A stretch of 43,381 nucleotides of DNA, taken from Candidatus Gastranaerophilales bacterium (lineage in GTDB: Bacteria; Cyanobacteriota; Vampirovibrionia; Gastranaerophilales; Gastranaerophilaceae). Below the pieces are notes generated by a model. The model was not told the origin of the DNA, ran no database searches, and saw only the letters and a program-made list of their open reading frames with translations. Below, piece by piece: positions 24,833 through 33,656 of this stretch. Position numbers and translations under genes: made by a program. The DNA is taken from positions 1 to 43,381 of the forward strand of contig CALUZA010000037.1 in NCBI GenBank assembly GCA_944325185.1, given 5' to 3'. Numbering within the stretch: the stretch's first letter is position 1; the number at the start of each line of letters is the position of its first letter.

Positions 24833-26416
24833 ATGAACTCTTTTGATTCTTTAACCTTAAAATATTTCTTTGAAGAAAATTTTGATTTTATAAATGGAGC
24901 TGTTGTTCAGAAAATTCAGCTTCCGGATAGATATGAAATAATTTTTAATTTGAGAAATATAAATTTAGCACTAAATAAAAAATTATATATAAACATAAAT
25001 CCAAAGTATCCTCATATATGTTTTATTGATGATATTTCAATTCAAAAAAGAGATATATCTATTCCAAAAAATCCTCCAATGTTTTGTATGCAACTAAGAA
25101 AGTATTTGAACGGTTCTAAGATTAAGGATTTTAGACTTGTGAAATATGAGAGAATTTTGGAATTATATTTTGATTATTTTGATGAAATAGGTTCTTTGAC
25201 AAAATTATGTCTTGCTTTTGAATTTATGGGCAAACATTCAAATGTTATTTTATATAATGCTGTCTCTCGAGTTATAATCGGTTCTATTCATAATGTTTCT
25301 GCGCAAAAAAGTTCTATAAGAGAGATATATGGCGGAATAAAATATATTTATCCTCCTGAAAAAAATAAACTTGATATTTTGAATTGCAGTTATTCTACTT
25401 TTTTTGAAATTGCAAAAAATAAAAATATTGATGAAATAAATGAAAATTTTTATTATTTTTCAAAACCTTTGCTTAAAGAGATTTTGACCCAAAAAGATAA
25501 TATAGAAGAAATTTTTAATTTTTTACAGGCTTTGGAAACGGGTAAAAATAAAGATTTTATGATTTCTTTTTGGAATGGTTCAAAGAGTATTTCAAGTGCG
25601 ATTGATGAATATTTTTCAGGCATTATCTTTGAAGAAGTTTTAAAGTTAAAGAAGAATTTTCTTTTAAAACTTTTAAAGGCTGATTTAAAAAAAATGCAGA
25701 AAATAACGAAAAATAAGCCTGACAATTTAAAGGCAAATAAATACAAACAAATTGGTGATTATATTATGGCCAATTTATATGCAATAAATTCAAATAAAAT
25801 AATAGTGGACGAAGTTGATATTGAACTTGATGAAAAGATTTCTTTAAGCGACAATGCCCAAAAGTTTTATTTGTTATATAAAAAGGCAAAAAATGAATTT
25901 GAATATGCAATAAAAAGATACGATGAGGCGGTTAGTAAGCTAAATTATTACGAAACAATCTTATTGAATATAGATTTAGCAGAGACATTTGAAGAAATTA
26001 ATCAAATTGAAGTTGAATTATCCGAAATTGGTATAATGCAGAATAAAATTAAAACCAAAAAAGATACAGAAAAAATCAAATATGAGCCTATAAAATTTTT
26101 GGATTATGAAATTTTTATAGGTAAAAACAATAAACAAAATGACTACTTAATATCTAAAATAGCAAATGCTGAAGATTTGTGGTTTCATGGACTTAATTTT
26201 CCAAGTTCGCATGTAATTTTAAAGGTCAAGGATAATGAAAAAAATCCGCCAAAGGAAGTTCTTGAATATTGTGCAAGGCTTGTAAAGGATAATTCAAAAG
26301 CTAAATATTCGGGTAAAACTTCTATAATAATGACAAAAAGAAAAAATTTAAAAAAACCTCCAAATACATACTTGGGCTATGTTACTTATAAAAACGAAAC
26401 AGAAATTGTTATATAG
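24833..26416 (+). CDS. rqcH: RqcH/NFACT family ribosome quality control protein
   Basis: Homologue of Rqc2/NEMF/RqcH (formerly FbpA 'fibronectin-binding'). It binds obstructed 50S-peptidyl-tRNA and directs C-terminal alanine tailing of stalled chains. NFACT-N occupies about residues 1-210 ('DSLTLKYFFEENFDFINGAVVQ' in its usual place at the start, 'PPMFCMQLRKYL' near 82), a helical coiled-coil region about 255-400, and NFACT-R the C-terminus ('EIFIGKNNKQNDYL', 'LWFHGLNFPSSHVIL'). The tRNA-recruiting 'DR' pair known from B. subtilis RqcH appears as Glu106-Arg107 in 'KYERIL'. The 527 residues are slightly short for the family. Divergent from nadD. Confidence 0.92.
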   Translation: MNSFDSLTLKYFFEENFDFINGAVVQKIQLPDRYEIIFNLRNINLALNKKLYININPKYPHICFIDDISIQKRDISIPKNPPMFCMQLRKYLNGSKIKDFRLVKYERILELYFDYFDEIGSLTKLCLAFEFMGKHSNVILYNAVSRVIIGSIHNVSAQKSSIREIYGGIKYIYPPEKNKLDILNCSYSTFFEIAKNKNIDEINENFYYFSKPLLKEILTQKDNIEEIFNFLQALETGKNKDFMISFWNGSKSISSAIDEYFSGIIFEEVLKLKKNFLLKLLKADLKKMQKITKNKPDNLKANKYKQIGDYIMANLYAINSNKIIVDEVDIELDEKISLSDNAQKFYLLYKKAKNEFEYAIKRYDEAVSKLNYYETILLNIDLAETFEEINQIEVELSEIGIMQNKIKTKKDTEKIKYEPIKFLDYEIFIGKNNKQNDYLISKIANAEDLWFHGLNFPSSHVILKVKDNEKNPPKEVLEYCARLVKDNSKAKYSGKTSIIMTKRKNLKKPPNTYLGYVTYKNETEIVI

Positions 26417-26466
26417 TATTTTTGTAATATAATTAGATGTAAAAACAGATAGAAAAGGAATTAAAA

Positions 26467-28932
26467 ATGCAGGTTTCTTATGAATGGTTAAATGAATATG
26501 TTGAATTAGCTGGGATAACTCCTGAAGAAATAGCTCATAATCTTACTATGTCAGGGTTAGAGGTGGAAGAAATAGAATATAAAAAGCCTGCCTTTACAAA
26601 TATAAGAACTGCAAAAATTATAAAAATAGACAATCATCCAAATGCTGATAAATTACATCTTGTTACTTTGGACTTGGGCGGAGTTGAAAAAGTAGTTGTA
26701 TGTGGTGCTCAAAATATTGAAGTAGGACAAATTATACCTTATGCTTCTGTTGGTTCTAAAGTTTTAGACAGAAAGACAGGCGAGAGTTTTGAACTAACTC
26801 CTGCTGTTATAAGAGGTGTTGAATCTCAAGGTATGCTCTGTTCTCAAGATGAGTTGGGTTTATCAGGTCTACAGGAAGAAGATGGAATTTTAATTTTAAA
26901 CAGATTATATGATAATGTTGAATTAAATCAGCCTTTAGAAAAAGTTATGAATTTATCTGATGAGATAATTTTTCACGTTGCTCCTACTGCAAATCGTGGT
27001 GACGAGATGAGCGTTATTGGTATTGCAAGGGAACTTAGCGCCTTATTCAACAGAAAAATTAAATTTAAAAAGCCTGAATTTTCTTCAAATTTTCTTTCTG
27101 ATTTTACAGTTGAAATTAAAAATGATGAAATTTGTAAATTTTATTCGGTTGCAGTTTTGAAAAATTTAAAAACAAAACCATCTCCGGATTTTATACAAAG
27201 GAGAATTATAGCTTCAGGCATGCGTCCCATTAATAACATAGTTGATATTACTAATTATGTTATGTTGGAATATGGAACTCCTCAGCATGCTTTTGATTAT
27301 GACAAATTAAATAATTACCTTTGCGTCAGATATGCAAAAGAAGACGAAACGATTGTAACTATTGACAGTGTTGAAAGAAAACTTATTGAAAACCAAAGTG
27401 TTGTAATCGCTTCTAAAGATTGCCCTGTTTGTATTGCGGGCGTGTTTGGCGGTTTAAATTCCGAAATTGATTCAAATACAAAAAATATTGCTCTCGAAGC
27501 TGCTTATTTTACCTCTCATACAAATAGAAAATCCGCTCATAGCGTAGGATATCGTTCTGAAGCATCATCTCGATATGAAAGAGGCGTTGATATTGAAATG
27601 GTTTTACCTGCCTTATATCGCTCTATTGAGTTGTTGCAAAAATATGCTGATGCGGAATTTATTGGAATTGCAAAATGTGGAAACGATAAATTAGATCCAA
27701 TTGATATAACACTCAGAAACTCTGAAATAAAAAGAATTTTAGGGGTTGAAATTGAGCAGGTAAGATGTGTCGAAATACTTGAAAATTTGGGTTTTGAATT
27801 ATTGGGCAAAAATGAAATGGCCGCAAAATTCAGAGTTCCTAGTTACAGGTATAATGACGTAACTAGAGAAATTGATTTAATAGAGGAAATTTCAAGAATT
27901 GAGGGCTTTGATAAAATAAATCCTGAAATTCCAAATATATCGGAAGGCGCAGACATAAGTTTTGATACAAAAATAATTAAAACCGTTAATGAGACTATGC
28001 TTTCTTATGGTTTTGATGAAATTGTAACAGGTTCTCTGGTTGGAAAAAATTTGTGTAATACGTATTTGTTGCCTTTAGATAAAAGTATGTCAGTTAATGT
28101 TCTAAATCCTCATTCTGAAGATTATACTACATTAAGACAAGCTTTAATGCCAAGTTTATTAGATGTTGTGAAAAATAATTTTGATAATGGTCAGAAAAAT
28201 TTTAGGCTATATGAAATTGGTAAAATATATATTAAAAAGACAGAACCAACCGAGGACTATTCAGGTGTGCTTGAAGTAAGAAAGTTGTCGGGCTGTATTT
28301 TTGGTTCAATTCAAAATGCTCTATACAAAAAAAGAGAAGATGATTTTTATACTTTAAAAGGCATTATTGAAGGGTTGTTTGACAAATTGAATTTGTCCAA
28401 GAGAATTGTTTTTTCTTATTTGAGCGAAGCAGAAAGAAAGACTTTTGAGTTTTTGCATCCTGCTCAAAGTGCTTCAATATCTATATTGGGTAAAAACAAG
28501 GAACCTATTGGTTATATGGGAAAATTGCACCCTGTTTTGTCTGATAAGTTAAAGTTTAATCAACCTTTGTATGTTTTTGAATTGAATTTGGATGAAATAG
28601 TCGCATCTATAACTCCTTCTGTGGTTAAATTCAAGAAATTGCCCGTATTTGGTGCAGTTCAAAGAGATATTGCCTTTGTTGTTGACAAGAATATTTCGGT
28701 CGAAGAAATTTATAAAGTAATCAAAAAATCTGCCGATAAAAATTTATTTAAAGGCGCTAAAATCTTTGATGTGTATGAAGGAAAGGGAATAGAGGAAGGT
28801 AAAAAATCCCTTGCATTTAGAATAACTTTGCAAGATGAAAATAAAACAATGACAGATGATATTATTCAAGGTGAAGTTAATAAAATAAAAGCAGGTCTTG
28901 AAAAGAGTATCATAGGTTTAACTTTAAGATAG
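26467..28932 (+). CDS. pheT: PheT: phenylalanyl-tRNA synthetase beta subunit
   Basis: Beta chain of the alpha2-beta2 enzyme; carries tRNA binding and editing. The N-terminus 'MQVSYEWLNEYVEL' is typical. A tRNA-binding (EMAP-like) domain is at about 40-150 ('NHPNADKLHLVTLDLG'), the B3/4 editing domain follows ('RRIIASGMRPINNIVDITNY'), then B5 and the catalytic-like core, and the C-terminal FDX-ACB domain from about 728 ('FGAVQRDIAFVVDKNI'). At 821 residues it is full length. AAAGGAATTAAA precedes the ATG. pheS is not adjacent; the gene follows rqcH by 50 bases and precedes galE by 7, so it is separated from its usual operon partner. Confidence 0.96.
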   Translation: MQVSYEWLNEYVELAGITPEEIAHNLTMSGLEVEEIEYKKPAFTNIRTAKIIKIDNHPNADKLHLVTLDLGGVEKVVVCGAQNIEVGQIIPYASVGSKVLDRKTGESFELTPAVIRGVESQGMLCSQDELGLSGLQEEDGILILNRLYDNVELNQPLEKVMNLSDEIIFHVAPTANRGDEMSVIGIARELSALFNRKIKFKKPEFSSNFLSDFTVEIKNDEICKFYSVAVLKNLKTKPSPDFIQRRIIASGMRPINNIVDITNYVMLEYGTPQHAFDYDKLNNYLCVRYAKEDETIVTIDSVERKLIENQSVVIASKDCPVCIAGVFGGLNSEIDSNTKNIALEAAYFTSHTNRKSAHSVGYRSEASSRYERGVDIEMVLPALYRSIELLQKYADAEFIGIAKCGNDKLDPIDITLRNSEIKRILGVEIEQVRCVEILENLGFELLGKNEMAAKFRVPSYRYNDVTREIDLIEEISRIEGFDKINPEIPNISEGADISFDTKIIKTVNETMLSYGFDEIVTGSLVGKNLCNTYLLPLDKSMSVNVLNPHSEDYTTLRQALMPSLLDVVKNNFDNGQKNFRLYEIGKIYIKKTEPTEDYSGVLEVRKLSGCIFGSIQNALYKKREDDFYTLKGIIEGLFDKLNLSKRIVFSYLSEAERKTFEFLHPAQSASISILGKNKEPIGYMGKLHPVLSDKLKFNQPLYVFELNLDEIVASITPSVVKFKKLPVFGAVQRDIAFVVDKNISVEEIYKVIKKSADKNLFKGAKIFDVYEGKGIEEGKKSLAFRITLQDENKTMTDDIIQGEVNKIKAGLEKSIIGLTLR

Positions 28933-28939
28933 GTAAAAC

Positions 28940-29935
28940 ATGATTTTAATTACCGGTGGAGCAGGATATATAGGAAGTCATTGCGCTGTTGAATTTTTGA
29001 ATAACGGCTTTGATGTTTTGATTTTTGATAATTTTTCTGTCGGTCATCGCGAAATAGTAGAAAATATACAGTCGGACTTTAAAAATTTATTTTTTATTGA
29101 AGGTGATTTAAAAAATAAAAAAGATATAGATTTTGTTTTTAAAAATCACAAAATTGACGCAGTTATTCATTTTGCAGCATATTCTCAAGTTGCGCAAAGC
29201 GTTAAAGATCCTAAAGAATATTATGAAAATAATGTTATTGGGACAATTAATCTTTTAAGTTCTATGGTGGAAAATAATGTTTTAAGAATAATATTTTCAT
29301 CTACTGCTGCAACTTATGGTGAACCGAAATATGTTCCAATTGATGAAAATCATCCGCAAAGCCCGATTAATCCTTATGGCAGAACTAAATTGATGATTGA
29401 AAACATTATGGATGACTATGACAAGGCCTATGGACTTAAATCAATAAGATTAAGATACTTTAATGTTATAGGTGCAAACTATAAGGCAAAAATTGGCGAA
29501 TGGCATAATCCTGAAACGCATTTGGTTCCTAATATTTTAAAATCTGATATCATTCCTAATTATATCTTTCATGTTTTTGGAGATGATTATCCGACAAAAG
29601 ATGGAACCTGTGTTCGTGATTATGTTGATGTTGAAGATTTGGCTGTTGCGCATAGGTTGGCATATAATTATCTTGCTCAGAATAATAAAACCGATGTTTT
29701 TAATTTAGGAAGCGAATCTGGTTACAGTGTTAAAGAAATTTATGATGCAGCTGTGCGGGTTTTGGATAAAAAAATTCCAATTGAGTATTCAAAAAGACGT
29801 GAAGGTGACCCTGCTGTATTGCTTGCAAAATCTAGCAAAGCAAAAAACATTTTAAATTGGACGCCTAAAAAAAATCTTTCTGAAAGCATAAAAAATGCTT
29901 ACGAGTGGGAAAAAATATTATCAAATCTTAGTTAG
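28940..29935 (+). CDS. galE: GalE: UDP-glucose 4-epimerase
   Basis: NAD-dependent short-chain dehydrogenase-type epimerase that interconverts UDP-glucose and UDP-galactose, or N-acetylated forms. The Rossmann glycine motif 'GGAGYIGSH' is at 6-14, 'FAAYSQVAQS' near 79 follows, the catalytic Ser/Thr lies in 'SSTAATYGEP' (about 119) and the Tyr-Lys pair in 'NPYGRTKLMIE' (about 144). 'RYFNVIGA' and 'RDYVDVEDLA' complete the family pattern. It is 331 residues long. It starts 7 bases after pheT, so it is co-transcribed. It probably feeds nucleotide sugars to envelope glycan synthesis. Its stop overlaps the convergent small gene by 8 bases. Confidence 0.95.
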   Translation: MILITGGAGYIGSHCAVEFLNNGFDVLIFDNFSVGHREIVENIQSDFKNLFFIEGDLKNKKDIDFVFKNHKIDAVIHFAAYSQVAQSVKDPKEYYENNVIGTINLLSSMVENNVLRIIFSSTAATYGEPKYVPIDENHPQSPINPYGRTKLMIENIMDDYDKAYGLKSIRLRYFNVIGANYKAKIGEWHNPETHLVPNILKSDIIPNYIFHVFGDDYPTKDGTCVRDYVDVEDLAVAHRLAYNYLAQNNKTDVFNLGSESGYSVKEIYDAAVRVLDKKIPIEYSKRREGDPAVLLAKSSKAKNILNWTPKKNLSESIKNAYEWEKILSNLS

Positions 29936-30281
29936 ATTTTAGATATTTTTCTTTTAATTCTTGAATTGCTTCATTTAATTCTTTTTGAAGTTCGATTTGT
30001 CTTTGTTTGATTTTTTCCCTGCCTTCATAAAGTGGCTTCATAGGATCTCCTTTTGGATTTATGTTTGTTCCAATAAGGCTATCTTTAATTTTTTGAATGT
30101 CATTTTCTGCGCTAATTATAATATTTAAAACAAACTCAATTTCTTCATCAGAGCAGCCCATTTGGTATAATTTTACAGCAATATCAAGTTTGATATCTTC
30201 TCTTTGTTTCATTATTTCTTCGGTTTTAGATTTTTCTTTTATTATCCCGAATTTTTTTCCAATTTTTTCAAATATGTCCAT
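29928..30281 (-). CDS. Small charged coiled-coil protein, unknown
   Basis: A 117-residue protein, strongly charged and helical, beginning 'MDIFEKIGKKFGIIKEKSK' and ending in a probable coiled coil ('REKIKQRQIELQKELNEAI'). The middle segment 'LYQMGCSDEEIEFVLNIIIS' could be a short helical hairpin. There is no signal peptide or membrane helix. It starts 8 bases after the stop of the radical SAM gene on the same strand, so it is its operon partner. I do not recognise the family. Its last codons overlap the end of galE on the other strand. Confidence 0.75.
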   Translation of the reverse strand: MDIFEKIGKKFGIIKEKSKTEEIMKQREDIKLDIAVKLYQMGCSDEEIEFVLNIIISAENDIQKIKDSLIGTNINPKGDPMKPLYEGREKIKQRQIELQKELNEAIQELKEKYLKSN

Positions 30282-30289
30282 TTTTCACC

Positions 30290-32086
30290 TTATAATTTAA
30301 CTTCGTATTTTGAAACCCAATCAACTCCGTATTTATCTATATATAAAAACAGCCATTCTCTATATCTTAAATACATCCAAAGAGGATTTTTATAGTGGAT
30401 TAAGCTACTATTTTTACATTCTTCTATAATTTCATCAAGCTCCTGTTTGTTCATTCCAATACACTCGAATTCTATGCTTGGTGAAAATTCTTCTTCGTTT
30501 TTCATAATCTTGGTAATGCCAAATTTTTCAGGACTTGAGGCGATTTTGGCGTGACGCCCCATTGTAAAGACGCTTCTTCCGTACGAATTTATTACATCAT
30601 GGTGTTTAGATATCATTTTAATTGTTTCTTTTGCGTCTTCTTTTGTTTCCAAAGGGTACCCAAAGAAGATGAAAGCAAAATTCCAAATACCGTGCTTATT
30701 TGCAAGTTTCATTATTTCAAATCTTTTATCAAGGTCAATACCTTTGTTTATTGATTCCATAATTTTTTTTGAACCGGATTCCAAACCCCACATAACCATT
30801 TTTAAACCAGCTTTTGATGCTAATTTGAGTGTTTCATTGTCAAAAGCTGTTTCTAATCTTGCATCGCAGAAAAATTTTGCATTTATATCTGTTTTTAAAA
30901 GCTCGTTGGAAAAATCTTTTAAATATGTTGGTGAAACCGACTCATCAATAAATTCAAAGTGATTAATATTGTATTTATCTTTGATTTCTTTTAATTCTTT
31001 TATTGTTTTTTCTATTGATTTTACGTTAAATTCCTGACCAAAATCTTGATCGCAGAATGTGCATTTACCCCAATAACAGCCTCTTGAGGTTTGATAAGGC
31101 AACACGATTTCAGGTGTAAAATAAAGCTCTTTTTTATAGTTATCTAAATTCAGGTTTGCCATATCATTTAATCTTATGGGTTCCATCTTGTTTGTTTGGA
31201 GTGCTTTTTTGTCTTTAAAATATATAAGATTTGGCACCTGTTCTATCGGGATTTCGCCATTTATATATTTTGCCATCTCTACAATTGGGCCTTCTCCTTC
31301 TTCGATTGAAATTGAGTCGCAAAACATTGAAAATTCAGGATGTTTTATTATTTCGTCTTTAATTCTTCCAAAGAAATTACCGCCAATATTTATGTGTGCT
31401 TTTGTGTGTTTTTTCAACAGATATGTTAAAGTTAAACCTGCTATAAGTTGGCTCGACGAATTAAGTGAAATTGCAATAAAAGATGGTTTTTTTGATTTTA
31501 TCTCATCAATTCTTTTTTTAAAGAAATCCCAGAAAATATTACTTTCTTTGTGAAAAACAAAATGTTTAATGCTTTCATAGTCAAGTTTCATAAAGGAATG
31601 GTAACAAGCTTCAAATTCAAGATTTAAAGGCGCATAAGCAGCCGAGATTAATTCTAGCGAATAGTCAACAAGATTCATTGCCTTGATTAAATTAATCGGT
31701 TGATAAAATCTTTCTTTTGAGCGAATAATTTCAAGTGCAAATTGAATTGCATTTATTGCTCTGTTGCTGTATGTGAAATTGTTTGTTATAATTTTTTTTA
31801 ATTTTCCAAATTTATATATTTCGCATTGCTCATCTAAACTGTAATTTTTTGCTTTTTTATTTTTATTGTATATTTTTCTTATGTTTGTAAAAAGGTTTAC
31901 GTAGTCTTTTTTAATTTTTTCAACAATAAAACTTAGATATTCTTTTGTTAAGATTTCATTGTAAAATTCTACATTTAAATCCAGGGCTTCTGCATTGTAG
32001 CCATTGTTTTTAAGTTGCCCAATTAGTGCCATAATTGCATAATGCGGACTTATTGGGGTCCACTGCGGCGGAAATATTAATAGCAT
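30290..32086 (-). CDS. B12-binding-domain-like radical SAM protein
   Basis: A protein of about 598 residues. 'MLLIFPPQWTPISPHYAIMA' is the usual start of B12-dependent radical SAM proteins. The region up to about 270 looks like the cobalamin-binding Rossmann module but lacks a DxHxxG motif, so B12 may bind base-on-free or not at all. The 4Fe-4S motif is 'RGCYWGKCTFCD' (Cys337, Cys342, Cys345), that is CxxxxCxxC rather than CxxxCxxC. 'FEFIDESVSP' and 'GLESGSKKIM' are SAM-binding segments. An upstream in-frame ATG at 32269 is rejected, because a promoter lies inside that extension (32117-32146). The substrate is unknown; methylation or other radical chemistry is possible. Its partner is the small coiled-coil gene downstream. 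Confidence 0.85.
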   Translation of the reverse strand: MLLIFPPQWTPISPHYAIMALIGQLKNNGYNAEALDLNVEFYNEILTKEYLSFIVEKIKKDYVNLFTNIRKIYNKNKKAKNYSLDEQCEIYKFGKLKKIITNNFTYSNRAINAIQFALEIIRSKERFYQPINLIKAMNLVDYSLELISAAYAPLNLEFEACYHSFMKLDYESIKHFVFHKESNIFWDFFKKRIDEIKSKKPSFIAISLNSSSQLIAGLTLTYLLKKHTKAHINIGGNFFGRIKDEIIKHPEFSMFCDSISIEEGEGPIVEMAKYINGEIPIEQVPNLIYFKDKKALQTNKMEPIRLNDMANLNLDNYKKELYFTPEIVLPYQTSRGCYWGKCTFCDQDFGQEFNVKSIEKTIKELKEIKDKYNINHFEFIDESVSPTYLKDFSNELLKTDINAKFFCDARLETAFDNETLKLASKAGLKMVMWGLESGSKKIMESINKGIDLDKRFEIMKLANKHGIWNFAFIFFGYPLETKEDAKETIKMISKHHDVINSYGRSVFTMGRHAKIASSPEKFGITKIMKNEEEFSPSIEFECIGMNKQELDEIIEECKNSSLIHYKNPLWMYLRYREWLFLYIDKYGVDWVSKYEVKL

Positions 32087-32116
32087 TTTTTTATCTTTTG
32101 AATTTTTCACATAAAT

Positions 32117-32146
32117 ATTATACAAAAATTTGTAAAGATTTGTAAA
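32117..32146 (-). promoter_or_regulatory. Sigma70-type promoter of the radical SAM gene
   Basis: On the minus strand TTTACA (32141-32146), an 18-base spacer and TATAAT (32117-32122) form a near-consensus promoter. Transcription would start near 32110, about 24 bases before the ATG at 32086, which excludes the longer ORF start at 32269. A second TTTACA at 32131-32136 lies within the spacer. Confidence 0.7.
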
Positions 32147-32158
32147 GGTTACTGAAAT

Positions 32159-32186
32159 TTTACTGTGAATATATACTTTATATATA
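32159..32186 (+). promoter_or_regulatory. Promoter of the EF-hand protein gene
   Basis: TTTACT (32159-32164), a 16-base spacer and TATATA (32181-32186) form a plausible promoter. AAGGA at 32197-32201 then precedes the ATG at 32212 by 10 bases. It stands back to back with the radical SAM promoter; the two -35 boxes are only 12 bases apart. Confidence 0.5.
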
Positions 32187-32211
32187 TGTAAGATATAAGG
32201 ATAAAAATATA

Positions 32212-33348
32212 ATGGCTGATTTAATGGATTTAGTAAAAGGTGCTGTTCAAGTTGTAAAACAAGTTGCAAAAACAGTTGAAAGTGTTCAAACTCCAGATGT
32301 TAAAACAGTTTCTGAGGTTGAATCTTCAACAAGTGTTATTACAAGTGACTCTGCTCAAAGTCGTGCGCAAGAAAATAGTGAAATTTTAGAAAATACTTTA
32401 TCTTTGTTTGATAATGATTCAGAATTGAAACAAGAAGTAGAATCGGTATCAAGTTCTGCTTCTTCAAGTGTTTCTGATAAAGAAGATGATAAAGTTGCTC
32501 AAGATGAACTTAAAAAAGCTGAAGAAGAAGCACAAAAAGAAGCAGAAAAAATGGGTATGGAAAGTTATGAAGATTTTGAAGCGCATTTGCAAGATGCTGG
32601 TTTAAAAACAAGCGTTCGTGAAGGCAAGATGACATTTGATGAATATGCTGGCGCTATATCTGAAGAAGTTGCTCAAGAATTAATCGATAGTTTTGATTGT
32701 GAAGAAGATTATATTTTACAACAAGAAATTGCTGCTATATTTACGCAATATGACTCAATTTCTATATCTGATTTTATGGGAATTTTAAGAGACAGAGGTT
32801 ATAAAGTAGAAAGAGAATCTGTTAAAACCAGTTATATTATTGATGATAATAAAAGTAAATCGCACCATGGTGGTGAATATGTTGAAAACGGTTCACTTAC
32901 TATGCTTACAATAAGAGACCCTAGAACAGGTGCTGAAATAAAGATCTTGGATGCTAATGGAAATGGTGCAATTGAAACAGAAGAATTGTTCTTGAATGAA
33001 TTACTGACTAATGTTGCTTGTCAAATAGATCCAAATAATTATGAAAGATTAAGCAACGTTCATATAGATAAAAATTCTACAAATGGAGATTTGATATCAA
33101 ATTTTGAAGCGAATAATAAAAAAGAATTAGAAGAAAGTCAATCTGAAAAATTTGACGATTCAGGAAAGAAAAAATTAAATGCTACGGACTATGGAACTGT
33201 TTTAAGACAAAAAATTCAGGAATTTGTTCAAAACGGAATCGATTACCAAGTTGCAGTTGAAAAAGCAAAAGCATATATGAGTCAAAATTATGTAATAGAT
33301 GCAACTGTAAAATCACAAGGAGCCGGTTTAGAGTCTATGGCAGCGTAA
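32212..33348 (+). CDS. Acidic protein with an EF-hand loop, unknown function
   Basis: A 378-residue, acidic, Ser/Glu-rich protein with no signal peptide. After an N-terminal amphipathic segment ('LVKGAVQVVKQVAKTVE'), residues 35-95 are low-complexity and probably disordered, and 95-115 is a charged helix. One canonical calcium-binding EF-hand loop is visible: 'DANGNGAIETEE' at 247-258, with D, N, N, A, E and E at the ligand positions and Gly/Ile at the structural ones. A second, ligand-poor helix-loop-helix may lie near 175-195 ('QYDSISISDFMGIL'). I do not recognise the family. It has its own promoter and a strong terminator, so it is expressed as a single gene. A calcium-responsive or secreted structural role is possible but unproven. 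Confidence 0.82.
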   Translation: MADLMDLVKGAVQVVKQVAKTVESVQTPDVKTVSEVESSTSVITSDSAQSRAQENSEILENTLSLFDNDSELKQEVESVSSSASSSVSDKEDDKVAQDELKKAEEEAQKEAEKMGMESYEDFEAHLQDAGLKTSVREGKMTFDEYAGAISEEVAQELIDSFDCEEDYILQQEIAAIFTQYDSISISDFMGILRDRGYKVERESVKTSYIIDDNKSKSHHGGEYVENGSLTMLTIRDPRTGAEIKILDANGNGAIETEELFLNELLTNVACQIDPNNYERLSNVHIDKNSTNGDLISNFEANNKKELEESQSEKFDDSGKKKLNATDYGTVLRQKIQEFVQNGIDYQVAVEKAKAYMSQNYVIDATVKSQGAGLESMAA

Positions 33349-33360
33349 TAATTAATAAAA

Positions 33361-33386
33361 AAACCTCTTTTAAAAGAGGTTTTTTA
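33361..33386. terminator. Bidirectional terminator between convergent genes
   Basis: AAACCTCTTTT (33361-33371) is followed at once by AAAAGAGGTTT (33372-33382), giving a GC-core stem with A-runs on the left and T-runs on the right. It can terminate transcription in both directions; the two stop codons flank it. Confidence 0.85.
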
Positions 33387-33656
33387 TTAGTATTCTTTAA
33401 TTCTGTCTTGATAGAAGTTTGTTTTTGGTTTTGGTTCTTCAAGAGATTTTAAAGCTTCTTCGTAATCCAGTCTTGCTGCCGCCGCTGCTTCTAATTTTCT
33501 TTGTCTTTCTGCTTGAGCTTCTGCTGCACGTTTTTGACCTCGGATTGTGCCGTCGTAAATTATTTTTCTTCCTGTGGAATCATATTTTGTTCTTGCTAAA
33601 GTCATTCCCGAACAACACATTAGCATAATAAATGTTATAGCTAAAATTTTCTTCAT
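33387..33656 (-). CDS. Small exported basic protein, unknown
   Basis: An 89-residue protein with a signal peptide: 'MKKILAITFIMLMCCSGMTLA' precedes the mature 'RTKYDSTGRKIIYDGTIRG'. The remainder is an Ala/Glu/Arg-rich helix ('RAAEAQAERQRKLEAAAAAR'). An upstream in-frame ATG at 33704 is rejected, because GGAGGG stands 5 bases before the ATG at 33656. Cysteines inside the signal peptide ('LMCCSG') could alternatively be a lipobox, giving a lipoprotein. No recognised domain. It has the bidirectional terminator at its end and a gap of 92 bases to the upstream peptidase gene. Confidence 0.8.
   Translation of the reverse strand: MKKILAITFIMLMCCSGMTLARTKYDSTGRKIIYDGTIRGQKRAAEAQAERQRKLEAAAAARLDYEEALKSLEEPKPKTNFYQDRIKEY

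Noticed and set aside
32087..32269. N-terminal 61-residue extension of the radical SAM ORF (ATG at 32269)
   Set aside because: It overlaps the divergent EF-hand gene start, contains the promoter of the gene itself (32117-32146) and does not match family starts, which begin at 'MLLIFPP'.
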